Positions 35,201 through 48,954 are shown, counted from the stretch's first letter. The stretch: 64,000 nucleotides of DNA from Cheilinus undulatus (GCF_018320785.1 NC_054879.1:43514698-43578697), one strand, 5' to 3'. The notes: generated by a model not told the origin, from the letters alone. Program-made: numbers and translations.

Positions 35201-36694
35201 CTACAGCGATGCTCACTCATCAAACGCAATTTCGTTGAAATACTGTACCTGTACTTGTACTGTACTGTGTGTCAATGACAATAAAGGCTATCTATCTATC
35301 TATCTATCTATCTATCAAGAGGTTCAGTTTATTTCTTAATTTAACCAGATAACCTCTTGAAAGGTTTCAATAAGATTTGATTAACTTTGTCTGCATGTAT
35401 GTAATCCTTTGTTTGCAGCAAGACATGGAGTTGGCTACTGGGTTTGAGAAGGGTTGAGGGGTGGTTTGGATTAGTTGAGCAAATCAGGACAAGGATTTGG
35501 GGGATATTTTCTATTCCTGTGATCCATTGCAACACAACTGCATCCCTTGCTTATGTTGCTTAACACTGAATACAGATGAATAAATCAGCATTAAATTCAC
35601 TCCATAGAAAGGTGTGAAACTACACAGCTGAGCAGCACAAAGATGCTTGAAACTGACAAAATCTGAAATCACAACCTGCTGAAAGCCAAGATTTGAGGGA
35701 GCTATGATAGTAAGGTATGGCTTTAGAGAGAGAGAAAAATGTTCAACAGCTGAGGTTTAATGTGTAGTCAGGTACAAGATTGTTTTACCACTGTGTTATG
35801 ATATTATAATAAACACATGACGTTTTTATTAAGAACCTTTAAGTATATTTTAGACAACAACAGTAGTATGATATGACCTTCTTATATCTCTGTATTCACG
35901 CCGTAAGTGCGGAGTCATGTAACATATGTATATTTCAAAGATTAAAGAAATAAAATCCCATCTACACCTGCTAGGCACTGGTCCGAGAATTGTTATGGTT
36001 AGCATGGTTGGCTAACTCTCGGAGCAAGAGCTGCTTAGTCAAGGGTTGCCTATTAATAAATGACAAGAGCATCGTAACATTCAGAATAGCTGACAGTCAT
36101 CCATGAGCAAATCGCAATCGGATTTATCTGGAAACCAGCACCAACGACGCAAATCAGATAAATTTATCAGCTGACTTCACACCAGGACCTGTCAAACCCA
36201 TTACCTGGCTAACCCACTGGATAGCATAGCCAGCTTAGCTTGCAGTTAGCTCGGACTTACCCACTCTCTCGCATGACATTACTGTCTCCACAGTCACAGG
36301 CCCCACCAGCCTGGCTCCTGAACATGTTGAAATCATGGCCCGTGTGGTCTCCGTTATTAAAACACTCAGCACACAGCGACATGCATGGGGAGATACCACA
36401 GGTGCGGCATCGATAAGCCACGAAATTAGCCGTCCAGACCAAGCCGCACAGAGTCGCGTTGTCATAGGACCGGACCGTTTTGCAGAACTCCTCGAAACCT
36501 TCGCCTCCTGCTATTAGACATTTACACCAGTCCAGAGCCTCTGTGTCAGCCGCTGGTTTTTCGGGATTTAGTACGACGTCGAGCAGCTCCTGAAGTTGTC
36601 GGACCCCAGTGCTATTATCAGTCCCGTTTAAGTCTGCCTTCAAGTGGGCGGCAGTGGCTTTCTTGTCCCGGCGCAGCAGCGACGCCGCCATCAT
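2090..36694 (-). CDS. ubr3: UBR3, E3 ubiquitin-protein ligase (30 exons seen; 3' end outside window)
   Basis: UBR3 is a very large single-subunit RING-type E3 ubiquitin ligase of the N-recognin (UBR box) family. It is mainly cytosolic and is linked to turnover of substrates such as APE1 and to Hedgehog and sensory-cell biology in animals. I joined 30 coding exons on the minus strand. Every junction has AG/GT borders and keeps phase, giving about 1439 codons. Order: acidic N-terminal segment, UBR zinc box in exon 1, a long alpha-helical middle, then a coiled, basic stretch followed by a split RING-H2 in exons 25-28. The human protein is about 1888 residues, so the C-terminal UBR-autoinhibitory-type region lies beyond the left edge. 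The residue-level match to human UBR3 as I recall it is high along the whole length, so the identification is firm. Exon ends are inferred from splice signals and phase, not from transcripts. Confidence 0.96.
2176..4700. other. UBR3 intron 29, left part; mostly unrecognised
   Basis: A segment at about 2455-2760 (starting GCCAGATCCACAAAGAATGG) has a transposon-like look but no readable ends. An AT-only stretch at 2785-2826 is built from ATTAATTA palindromes. No exon-like open frame with splice sites was found; the open frames present are short and not gene-like. Confidence 0.3.
4703..5060 (+). pseudogene. Tc1/mariner transposase remnant
   Basis: The region opens with CACTATATGGACAGAAGTAT, a typical fish Tc1-type terminus. 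It then shows a decayed DDE transposase: [20 protein letters not shown] followed by WPEQSPDL, equivalent to the FQQDN-P-H and W-P-QSPDLNPIE signatures. The frame is truncated before NPIE. This is dead transposon, not a host gene. Confidence 0.75.
5195..5383 (+). mobile_element. tRNA-derived SINE with perfect 14-bp target duplication
   Basis: The head resembles a tRNA: box A-like TGGTAGTCGAGGGGTTAAGG and box B GGTTCGAATCC (5250-5260). The body contains CTATCCACTGTCCTCTCTCT and AATAAAGGCATGAAAAAGCC, and the tail is poly(A). The duplication AGAAATATATTGTA occurs at 5181-5194 and 5384-5397 without mismatch, so the insertion is young and its edges exact. The intact A and B boxes suggest it could still be transcribed by Pol III. 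Confidence 0.9.
7331..8550. mobile_element. DNA transposon with CTTAAAGTCCCTGTAAAGTGA inverted ends
   Basis: The left end (7331-7351) and right end TCACTTTACAGGGACTTTAAAG (8529-8550) are inverted copies. The inner part near 8400-8550 (CCCTGCCCAAATAAAACCAAGCC; GATTTCAGTGTTTTCATAGCAACC) recurs at 25015-25192 and 44700-44820. It has no transposase and lies in UBR3 intron 27. Confidence 0.75.
9830..10300. repeat. Degenerate purine-rich minisatellite, copy 1
   Basis: Irregular 15-30 bp units follow the pattern GGCAAAAATGGG(T)TAAAAGT. The long open frames on the minus strand (rich in Phe/Leu/Cys) are translations of this repeat, not genes. The same unit recurs at 27640-28250 and, on the opposite strand, at 59680-61090. 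Confidence 0.8.
11551..12092. mobile_element. Fold-back MITE-like element
   Basis: Each end carries its own hairpin built on AGATGGAT. The left has CAGATGGATGTG (11551-11562) and its exact inverse (11568-11579) with a 5-bp loop. The right has AGATGGATTTGC (12047-12058) and GCAAATCCATCT (12080-12091). The interior includes CCAATCAGAAC-type motifs but no transposase. It lies in UBR3 intron 24. Outer boundaries are approximate. Confidence 0.6.
12319..12360. repeat. Perfect 13-bp inverted repeat (hairpin)
   Basis: CTATGTACAGATT (12319-12331) and AATCTGTACATAG (12348-12360) are exact inverses around a 16-bp loop. It lies in UBR3 intron 24. The arms are too short for a typical microRNA precursor. 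Confidence 0.7.
12400..14132. other. UBR3 intron 24, rest; possible conserved non-coding patch
   Basis: No gene is seen. A GC-richer patch at 13300-13560 stands out from its AT-rich flanks and has no repeat signature; a conserved non-coding element is possible but cannot be judged from one sequence. Confidence 0.25.
15089..15562. mobile_element. TTAAAGG(T/G)-type MITE, copy 1 (right end lost)
   Basis: It shares a 450-bp body with 18786-19233 and 29862-30344: GGTCTCAGAGGTCCCCAAAA, ATGCCTGTGAAGTTTGTTGC, GAGGAGGGCGGAACTTTCCT, CACATGACATCATGA. The left end TTAAAGGTCACATATT is present. The match to the other copies stops at about 15562, so the right end is deleted or replaced. Confidence 0.75.
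15915..16772. mobile_element. DNA element with long (~160 bp) inverted repeats
   Basis: About 160 bp at 15915-16075 (with CACTATTTTGCAATGTGAG and CTGTTTGGGCCTGCAGGCTT) is repeated inverted at about 16600-16772 (AAGCCTGCAGACCCAAACAG; ATTGCAAAATAGTG). Between them a frame reads [20 protein letters not shown], similar to a motif that precedes P2X7-type cysteine-rich domains carried by some fish transposon-linked genes. The frame ends soon after, so it is only a fragment. It lies in UBR3 intron 23. Confidence 0.6.
17050..24752 (-). CDS. ubr3: UBR3 coding exons 18-23
   Basis: Exons at 24611-24752, 22112-22208, 21044-21185, 20667-20771, 20416-20586 and 17050-17495. Readable blocks include [95 protein letters not shown] and [20 protein letters not shown]. 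The 446-bp exon 23 ([20 protein letters not shown] to MDKEER) is the largest internal exon and carries a Lys/Arg/Glu-rich stretch leading toward the RING. For exon 20 the acceptor at 21185 was chosen over an AG ten bases inside because only the former restores AFLKQSG in frame. Intron 18 contains nested transposons at 22813-24429. Confidence 0.93.
18786..19233. mobile_element. TTAAAGG-type MITE, copy 2
   Basis: The left end TTAAAAGTCACATATT and right end AATATGTGACCTTT are imperfect inverted repeats. The body is the same as at 15089 and 29862. It abuts the next element directly at 19240. Confidence 0.75.
19240..19632. mobile_element. Copy of TTAGTTTTAG-rich DNA element, inverted relative to 39480-40032
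   Basis: It reads as ACTAAAACTA/GACTAAAATG repeats ending AAAACTAACACTG. It matches, in reverse complement, the element with intact ends at 39480-40032, including a shared middle (CTCAGCTGTAGAAAG, ACTTGGTA). Confidence 0.65.
22813..24429. mobile_element. AAGTAAAAGTA-rich hAT-like element, interrupted by a second transposon
   Basis: The ends CAGAGGTGGAAAAGTAT (22813-22829) and ACTTTCCACCCCTG (right edge 24429) are inverted relatives. The flanking arms are full of AGTAAAAGTA/ACTTAAGT. The arms are split by the insert at 23293-24335. A second member, inverted, spans 49760-53006. It lies in UBR3 intron 18. Confidence 0.7.
23293..24335. mobile_element. Nested TAGGGATGCAC-type hAT element
   Basis: It begins TAGGGATGCACGACATT and ends AATATTGTGCATCCCTA, flanked by ATTTTAAA and ATATCAAA (6 of 8 matching). 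The two termini share GATATTGG/ATATC-rich subterminal repeats. A further internal TAGGGATGCACAGAG at about 23493 may mark a third insertion inside this one. Confidence 0.7.
24837..26895 (-). CDS. ubr3: UBR3 coding exons 10-17 (compact exon cluster)
   Basis: Eight short exons lie within 2.1 kb: 26762-26895, 26531-26617, 26379-26444, 26197-26286, 25977-26105, 25844-25896, 25624-25757 and 24837-24922. They encode the highly conserved helical middle of UBR3 ([102 protein letters not shown]). Exons 11-14 are exact multiples of three. Exons 14 and 17 use weak donors (GTGGGG and GTATCC); phase and conservation still require these boundaries. This is the least transposon-invaded part of the gene. Confidence 0.94.
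25015..25192. mobile_element. Right-end fragment of the 7331-8550 element family
   Basis: CCCTGCCCACATTAAACCCAGCC, then GATCTCAGTGTTTTCACATG, ending TTTTACTTTACAGG-CTTTTAAAG: the same order as the right third of the element at 7331-8550. Confidence 0.7.
27440..27615 (+). mobile_element. LINE-type 3' tail
   Basis: GGAATTTCCCCTTGTGGGAC followed by TAAAAAAGGAACTTCTTATCTTATTTT is the standard ending of fish non-LTR retroelements with ATCTT tails. No reverse transcriptase remains. Confidence 0.55.
27866..28161. mobile_element. piggyBac-like MITE inserted at TTAA within the minisatellite
   Basis: TTAA is duplicated at 27862-27865 and 28162-28165. The ends are CCCTCTGATGAC and GGCATTAAGGGG. The host minisatellite reads straight through when the insert is removed (AAATGGGT-TTAA-AGTGGCAAAATGGG). 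Confidence 0.8.
29398..35040 (-). CDS. ubr3: UBR3 coding exons 2-9
   Basis: Exons at 34901-35040, 34570-34722, 33979-34134, 32552-32589, 31231-31297, 31029-31159, 30626-30854 and 29398-29577. Exon 2 completes the UBR box (GFCRRH) and runs into [17 protein letters not shown]. Exons 4-6 encode the poorly conserved low-complexity linker ([13 protein letters not shown], then [15 protein letters not shown] and a basic [12 protein letters not shown]), which is where the fish protein differs most from human. Exon 5 is only 38 bp and is fixed by phase on both sides. Exons 7-9 return to very strong conservation ([58 protein letters not shown]). All junction phases agree. Confidence 0.93.
29862..30344. 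mobile_element. TTAAAGG-type MITE, copy 3 (complete)
   Basis: The left TTAAAGGGGACATAAAT and right ATAATATGTCCCCTTTAA are good inverted repeats starting and ending with TTAA. The best preserved of three copies in the window. UBR3 intron 8. Confidence 0.85.
31659..32119. mobile_element. hAT-like CAGTGTTTCTCAACTGG element
   Basis: Inverted ends CAGTGTTTCTCAACTGG and CAGTTGAGAACCACTG, flanked by GCGTATAG and GTGTAGAG (6 of 8). The internal phrase ACCCAAAAGTGGGTC is shared with 40795 and 45468. UBR3 intron 5. Confidence 0.8.
33014..33478. mobile_element. hAT-like transposon of the 298-1164 family, copy 2 (inverted)
   Basis: Ends CAGGGGTGTCCAAACT and AGTTTGGACACCCCTG are exact inverses. The flanks CCTTGGGG and CTTTAGGG agree at 6 of 8. 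It is inverted relative to the first copy and internally shorter. UBR3 intron 4. Confidence 0.85.
33800..33932 (+). mobile_element. tRNA-derived SINE fragment
   Basis: GGTTTAGCTCACTTGGTAGAGTAGACACCC is box A-like and GCTAGGTTCCACTC is a decayed box B. The body ends AATGAAGGCAAACAGCCCCCC, related to the AATAAAGGCATGAAAAGCCC tail of the SINEs at 5195 and 54776. Confidence 0.65.
35215..35318 (+). mobile_element. Non-LTR retroelement tail ending in (CTAT)n
   Basis: ATTTCGTTGAAATACTGTACCTGTACTTG, then GTCAATGACAATAAAGG, then CTAT repeated about seven times (35288-35317). This is the usual tail of a common fish LINE; the tetranucleotide run is its microsatellite end. UBR3 intron 1. Confidence 0.65.
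36261..36694 (-). CDS. ubr3: UBR3 coding exon 1: start codon and UBR box
   Basis: This exon holds residues 1-144 plus two bases of codon 145. Two ATGs sit in tandem (36694-36692 and 36691-36689). The second has the better context (A at -3, G at +4); both give a protein beginning (M)[11 protein letters not shown]. The reading frame stays open upstream to 36847, but the extra sequence is not UBR3-like, so I start at the tandem ATGs. A conserved KATAAHLKA segment follows at residues 12-20. The UBR box spans about residues 83-150. It shows the expected Cys/His ligands in [22 protein letters not shown] and [10 protein letters not shown], the zinc fold that recognises N-degrons in UBR1/2. In UBR3 the canonical N-degron binding is reported to be weak. 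The donor is GG|GTAAGT. Confidence 0.96.
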
Positions 36695-36860
36695 GCACTC
36701 TGGCTTGTTGTCCACAAATTTATTTTTGTTGTCTTGTTTCCATATTCTCGGAAATTCTCGCGATACGGCTCGTTGCGTCGTTGTTGGCTGACACTTCCAG
36801 CAGTACAATATTAAAACTACACTACAACGCAACATTAAATTACACATTACATGGCATTAC
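36695..36860 (-). promoter_or_regulatory. UBR3 5' UTR / core promoter with TCTCGCGA motif
   Basis: The 170 bp upstream of the UBR3 start is CpG-containing (TCTCGCGATACGGC, TTGCGTCG) in an otherwise AT-rich neighbourhood, as expected of a housekeeping promoter. The octamer TCTCGCGA at 36756-36763 matches the palindromic TCTCGCGAGA promoter element found in vertebrate TATA-less genes. No TATA box is evident. The transcription start is not determined. Confidence 0.5.
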
Positions 36861-42599
<5,739 letters not shown>

Positions 42600-42644
42600 C
42601 AGTTTCACTGGAATGGATTAAGTCGCCTCTGTATTTTCACTGTT

Positions 42645-42650
42645 TTTAAT
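42645..42650 (-). terminator. ssb: Candidate SSB poly(A) signal ATTAAA
   Basis: Read on the minus strand, ATTAAA lies about 40 bp after the SSB stop. It overlaps the METTL5 AATAAA by three bases (plus-strand string TTTAATAAA, 42645-42653). ATTAAA is the commonest variant hexamer. I saw no closer AATAAA for SSB, but alternative distal sites were not excluded. Confidence 0.5.
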
Positions 42651-42653
42651 AAA
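42648..42653 (+). terminator. mettl5: METTL5 poly(A) signal AATAAA
   Basis: AATAAA lies 49 bp after the METTL5 stop codon, the only canonical hexamer in this short 3' UTR. Cleavage 10-30 bp downstream would end the mRNA just before the SSB stop codon on the other strand. Confidence 0.75.
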
Positions 42654-42690
42654 GGTTTTCAAAAAAGAAACTATGGGTGCAGCCTTTTGA

Positions 42691-45600
42691 CTACGATCCA
42701 TTCTCAGTTTTGGCAACTTTAGCTGCAGGACCATCAGCATCCTCTAGTTCTCTCTTCTGGGCTGTAGGTTCTTGAGGGAAAAACGTACAAACAAAAATGT
42801 TTTAGTCACTGCATAGTTTGTGATAAATAAAAATAAGACTGGAAAAGTGTTCTGCTCACCATCATCTTCATCATCACTTTCAAATTTCGTCTTTTTGCCC
42901 TTAAACTGATTTCTTCCTTGATCCCTGCCACCTCTTCCCCTTCGGCCTCCTCTTCCTCTGCCGCCTCCTCTTCCTCTGCCGCCTTTAGAAGAGAGACATG
43001 CATGAGCTCAGATCATAAATGAAAAGAAACTAATATCTGAAGAATCATGTTAGAAAATATTGATTACCTCTTCCTTGTTTCCTATTGTACGACTCCTGTT
43101 GAGCTTCGATGATCTTCTTCAGCTCCTCTTTCTCCTCCTCTCCCTCGAGCACCTGCCACTCAACGCTGTTGTCCTTGATTTTTAACTCTCCTCCGTTTGC
43201 CTCTTTGGCCTTTTCAAATGCCTCCTTTGCGTTCCCATCAAAAAGGAGAGTCCCCTTAAAGAAAGAAAAAACATGATTTTACCTACACCACATCTCCTAA
43301 CCCTCAGTGACAAACTCGAGCAGTAGAAAGATGACTTACCTCTTTGGCCCCTCTTGTAAAATCGACCCACTTTATCTTTCCGTGCCCAGAGAACAGTTCA
43401 TGAAAGTCCTCTCTGGAGACATCTTCAAGCTCTCCTGAAAACTTCAGCAAGCATCCAGTCTGTTCATCCAAGAGTGCGCCCTACAAAACAATCGATTAAT
43501 TATTTACATGCTTAGAGCTCATCACGGTCAGATGGTTTGAATGCACTAGAGGAGATCGTACCATTTCTTTTTCCTCTGCATTTTTCTGCTTTTCTTCTTT
43601 GTCTCTGAAAATAGTTAAAGGAAAGAGTGAGTAATTTTGACACTAAATTAAATATGCTTTTAGGACAGATGTGGTATTGCCTCTGTCTACTCACTGTCTA
43701 GCCTTTGCTTTTGACTCTGTTTTGAAGTTTTTTCTCTCCTCTGCTTTCTTTGCATGGTACGCTTCCCTGAAATAAGCAGAGCAATTATTGTTTTCATACA
43801 CCAGTTTATTTTATATTTTCTATCAAGTCGCATCATTTATCCATTGCAGATAAACAATTAGAACAAATTACCTTGACAACACAAGCATCTCATTGTCTTT
43901 GTAAGATTTTATGTCTTCACGCTCGAGGAACTGCTTTGAGGACTCTTCTGTGTCAAAACAGATGAACACTGATCCCTGAAAAATATTAAATGGTTAAACA
44001 AATCTCAGACTGAATGTGAAACATTTTGATTTGGTTACATATTATGTAAAAATATACCTTGAACTGCCTTTGCAGATTTCTCCTCATCTGAATGTTTTCT
44101 ATGGTTCCTTTCCCGTTCAGCCACTCCTGAACCTCATCGAGGGTGGTTTCAAGAGGAAAACCTTTCTGGATAAGCGGAGAGAAAATTGCAATGTAAAATC
44201 CAAGGTTACAAATGCGCAATGAGAACCCAAGCTTAAGTTAAAGACACTGTAAAGTGATAATAAATCTGTATTTAGATTTGTTAGATTCTTAACTGATAAA
44301 ACTCTCTTTAAAAAAAGGCATATAAATGCTTCTTTTATCATAAGACCTTTGTACAAACTGCTCTATCATAATTTAAGTCAATATTATGCATGACATATGA
44401 TGAAATCATTCAGGCACCATTTTTTTTAGAATAGTCAACAAAAAAATCCTACCTTCTTAATTTTTGTAATGTTTTCTTATAAAATATGAGAATGACAAAA
44501 ACCATTCAATGCAATGATTCATATCTATTTGGCAATATGAGTCAAAATCACCAATATGTGATATTTTTAAAGAACTGTTCAGCCCTTGTTTAGGAATTGA
44601 AGAAAGTTAAGGACTAATCGCAAATCACTTTGCAATCGCAATATTGGGGGGGGGGGGTCCACAATCAGATTATTTTCCAAAATCTGATATCTCTAATCTA
44701 AAGGTCTAAATCCAGAATTCAGTCACATGTAGATCTCAGTATTTTCACAGGTTTACAGCAACCATATTCCAACATACCTAGTGTGTTAAGACACAAAGTT
44801 TGGATTTCACTTCACAGGGTTAACTGAGTGCCATGATAAGCACTAATTAGCCAGCAAAACACTTGCATGGGGGAAAAATTCCTATTTCTGTAGTTTAAAA
44901 GAAGTGTTGCACATATACATCATGTATGTTCTGCATATGCTTACTACATTTGCTCTTCTAGTTCTTATGTATGAGTAAACAAGTTAGACATGAAGTGATT
45001 ATTCTGAATTAGTTTAAGCATTTTAATAACTTACAATGTACACAGATTTGTGCTTCAGGGCGTCTTTGTAGTCATCATTCTGTTCAGGTAAGGGTTTGTT
45101 TGGAGATCTCCTGACTTTAGTCTTATCTTCGCTGATTTCCAAGAGACCCGTCTTTGATTTCTGGAGAGCTGTAACGATGACGCTGCTGTCTGTGGTTAAA
45201 GACTTCAGTCTGAGGAGAAAATAAAGATGTAAAAAAATAAAATAAAAAATCAAAGACAGAGAAAAGATTTCTGTGCAGCAAACAATCATTCACACAGTTG
45301 GGCATTTTTCATCTCAAAGCTGGAGTCATTATTAAGGACCTTAAGTTTGATTTGTCTCAGCTGGTGCAGCTATGAAGTATCACCACAAACACTGTGGCTG
45401 GGATTTTCTCCATACCTTCCGGCCTTGAATTACTCGTGCTTCAGGCCGTAGTAAAAGTGCTCTAAAACAGTGGTTCTAAACTGGTGGGTCGAGACCCAAA
45501 AGTGGATCACGGGGTTATTTACAGTGGGTCACGAACTGGTTTCAGAAAAAAAAGGCTAAATATCTCTGATATTGGAGCCTTAGGGAGTAAGTGAAATTAA

Positions 45601-47841
45601 GTAAGTAAATTCTGATTGTTTTCTTGAGATCTTCACTTGTTTATCCTGTTATCTTGGATGAAATATTTTTAAGAAAGTTAGTTTTCATATGATAATTTGT
45701 AAATGTCTTGTCACCTTTGAAAACAAAACAACCAAAATGTGTTAAAAACATAGTGAAATCAAATGTTTGCATGCATGTCCTCCCAAAGTGTTAGCCAGTC
45801 TCTTTGTACAGCCTTTTTTTGTGTTCCCTCCAAGGTCCAAATTTCAACATTTTCTGTTGAATTAACATAATAAAAAACAGAAATTTGGGGCCCTACTTCA
45901 CATTACAGTAGATAGTGGATCCTATGGCTGGACCAGTTGAGAACTACCACTCTAAAACATGCACTTTGTCACATAAAATTACCAGAATCCAACTTTCACC
46001 ACTTGGATTTTGCCAAGCAGTCTATTGATTAATCTTTCTGTCTGGTAACTGAATATAAGCAAATCTATCTCAGCAAAGTTTTACTGTTTATAAGGAGTGT
46101 CTGGTTGTGTGTGTGAATGCTGTAGCTACATGTAAACAAGTGCACTTCAGGAATAGGGCGCAGACAGGTTACGATCCTGCTCTACTTGTTATGAGTCATA
46201 AACTGGGTCATGAACCAATTAGTCACCACTTTCTTTCTCTCTGTCCTTTTCTAAGAATATCCAGCTCCTCCCAGCAGCTCACTGACAAATTCTTGGCCTG
46301 CACACATGTCCTTTACATATTTGGGCAATTCATTGTTTTGAAAATGTAAATTTTAGTGAAGGAAAATTACATAATATACGACTGGCTGCAAGAATTAAAT
46401 CCATAACAAGGAAAGAACCATCCACCTTTAGGGTCATTTTTCCTTAAAATGCCAAAATAAAAATAATCATCCTTATTTATAGAGCGCTTTTTAAAACAAA
46501 GTGCTCCACAAGCAGCAGAGATAACAAAGCTGATAAAATGCAAGTAAAATCAGGCAGCAAAGTTGGTACGGGTAGAAAAAAAGGTCAAAACATGTTGAAC
46601 TCAAAATCAGGTGAATAAACACTGTTAAAATTAGGAAATGCTCTTTGATAAAAGTACATCTTTAAGAAGAGATTTAAAAGAAGTCAATGACTCGGCCAAT
46701 CTGATTTCCTCGGGCAGGGTGTTCCAGGGACCTGGACTAAAAAAAATGCCCTGTCCCCTTTGGTTTTCAGCCAGGCCCCTGGGACAGATAAGAGACTCCT
46801 GCCTAAGGATCTCAGAGTATGTGCTGGCTCATAAATGGTCTAAAATGTAGGTGGGAGCCAGGCCATTGAGACCTTTAGAAGTTATCAATGAAATTCTAAA
46901 AGCAGAACACTGAGAGCCAAAGTAAAGAGGACAGCATTGGAGTGATGTGCTCAGATTTCCTTGTTTTAGTTAAAGCCTCGCTGCTGAGCTTTGAACTAAA
47001 TGCAGGCAGTAAATATATTTTTGGCTCAGGCAAGTAAAAGGCAGTTAATTTAATCTATGAGTGGATATAAAAGCATGCGAAACTGTTTCATTGTCTTTTT
47101 TTTTTGTTTTAGATATTTCTTGGATGATAAAAACAGGATTGCAAAAAATAAAATTACTATCAAACCACACTCCTAGATTTTTGGAACAGGCCTTATGTTA
47201 TTAAAAAAGGGCACCAGCAGATGGCAGCACTATCTCAATAAAGAGTTGGTATGGACTGAGTATACAAAAAACCTAAAGGATCTGATTTCATCAATGTGCA
47301 TCTGTAATCAGTGACAGTCTGTGCTCTTCAGGCACAAAAAGTAATCTCGCCCAGTACAGAATAAAATGACTGAGTGGTTACTGAAAGATACTCTAAAGTC
47401 TGTCCTGATTACTATCAAGAAAATGGGTCACATGACAGATATACAGTTTACAGCACATTAAGACTAGAACGCATCATTCCGATTATATGTAGTGGAAGTA
47501 GTAATATTGTGCTTTTTCCAATTAAAATAACACAAGCAATTGAAAATGTAATGAATTGGAAAGGGTTGGAAAAGAAGTTAGGACAAACCTGTTGAATTTA
47601 AGCATCGTCTCCAAAGTGACCCAGCCATCATCAAGTTGTATTTGTTCTTTGAGAAACTTGTCTCTTGGAAGATTGTGATCCCCAAAGTAGTACTAGGAGC
47701 AGAAATTAAATGAAATATTCAGTTAGATTTTTTTCTCTCTTGTTGCTCTTACTTCAGAAAATATGCATTTCAAATCATGATTACCTCAATTTGTCGGGCC
47801 ACTTTCATCTCAATTGGAGACATCTCTTGATTTTCTGCCAT
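42691..47841 (-). CDS. ssb: SSB / La autoantigen, RNA 3'-UUU-binding chaperone
   Basis: La binds the 3' oligo-U of nascent RNA polymerase III transcripts (pre-tRNA, 5S, U6), protecting them from exonucleases and helping them fold. It is mostly nuclear. Eleven coding exons: 47785-47841, 47589-47692, 45035-45209, 44058-44165, 43872-43975, 43695-43766, 43562-43604, 43340-43480, 43068-43254, 42860-42982 and 42691-42770. They join in phase to 397 residues (human 408). The La motif is at about residues 8-95 ([30 protein letters not shown]). RRM1 is at about 108-180 ([20 protein letters not shown]) and the C-terminal xRRM at about 222-325 ([21 protein letters not shown]). An Arg-Gly tract follows, then [12 protein letters not shown] and a KTENGS end that matches the human tail. 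The start [13 protein letters not shown] is clear. Confidence 0.97.
44240..44820. mobile_element. Copy of the 7331-8550 element family in SSB
   Basis: It starts TAAAGACACTGTAAAGTGATA and ends GGATTTCACTTCACAGGG. The internal order matches 7331-8550 and 25015-25192. A 12-G run lies at 44646-44657. SSB intron before the 44058-44165 exon. Confidence 0.7.
45468..45949. mobile_element. hAT-like CAGTGGTTCTAAACTGG element with perfect 8-bp duplication
   Basis: The ends are CAGTGGTTCTAAACTGGTGG and CCAGTTGAGAACTACCA. CTCTAAAA is duplicated exactly at 45460-45467 and 45950-45957. SSB intron. Confidence 0.85.
46450..47080. repeat. Probable interspersed repeat in SSB intron
   Basis: TTATTTATAGAGCGCTTTTTAAAACAAAGTGCTCC and the later GGGCAGGGTGTTCCAGGGACCTGG, CAGGCCATTGAGACCTTTAGAA are phrases I associate with a dispersed fish repeat. 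The open frame inside shows no conserved domain. Boundaries and class are not resolved. Confidence 0.4.
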
Positions 47842-48558
47842 GATTGTTCTGTGAAGGAAACAACAACTATTAGAAATTTACATACTTTTTCATTTAATAG
47901 GTAAGAAGGAGAGTTATATCCATGGATTTTTTTTGGTAATCATATACACATTCAACTGTAATGACTCAGGATGTAAATCCAATGCCAGTGGGTACTGAGT
48001 ATTTCTTTTACAGCAGAAGATGCAGTCTGATGCAATTAACAGTAAAAATGATGCACTTTCCCCCTATGCCAAAGCTTTCACGTTTCGCTGGTTTAATTCT
48101 TTTGATAATCAGCTTGCTTCATTTTTCCAGAGTAACCACACCTAAGCTTTAGAAACAGAAGACGACAGATGAGTGAATCAATAATTATTTGATTCCTCTG
48201 TTCAGGCACACAATCTCACAGGAATGCACCTAAGGCTATGGTACATAGGCAAAATATTTAATAGGTCAGTTATACGTACCCATATTGTTGCATTTTAATT
48301 CATTCTGTGCTTGATGAATGTATAATATTGACAGTTTTTATTCTATCAAAGGCTGACTAGTGTCCCTGACCTGGGAGTCATTCAGTGAAAAAGAATATTC
48401 AAAGTGTATTATAAAATAGAAACTCATTATAGATGATCTACTGGGCCTGGGACCATAATATTTGTCTGTATTGATTTGCTGATAACCTTTATTTATCAAT
48501 CTGCTGTAGTGAGAACCAACAGCAGCTCTACTCTGGGGTTGAATATGGGATTGGACTA

Positions 48559-48954
48559 CAGGTACATTTAAAAAAAATAAGAATATCATGAAAAAGTTCA
48601 ATATTTTTTGTCACTCTTCTCTGAAATTGAAACCCATTTATTATATAGACTCATCACACATAGAGTGAAATATTTCAAGCCTTTATTTCTTGAAATGTTG
48701 ATTATGGCTTACAGATAAGAAAACCCAAAATTCAGTGTTTCAAAATATTAGAATATTACATATGATCAATTAAAAAAAGGATATTTTAAACAGAAATGTC
48801 AGGCTTCTATAAAGTATGCTCACTTTTATGCCTTCAGTACTCGGTTGGGCCTCCTTTTTTATTGACCTTATAATACATGATTTTCACTGTCTGAAATGAG
48901 TGACAAAAAATATTGAACTCTTTCATGATATTCTAATTTTTTGGGATGTACCTG
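48559..48954. mobile_element. Tc1/mariner MITE at a TA target
   Basis: TA at 48557-48558 and 48955-48956 flank ends CAGGTACATTTAAAAAAAAT and ATTTTTTGGGATGTACCTG. Behind them AGAATATCATGAAAAAGTTCAATATTTTTTGTCACT is repeated in inverse at the right, giving long terminal repeats of about 60-70 bp. SSB intron 1. Confidence 0.85.
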
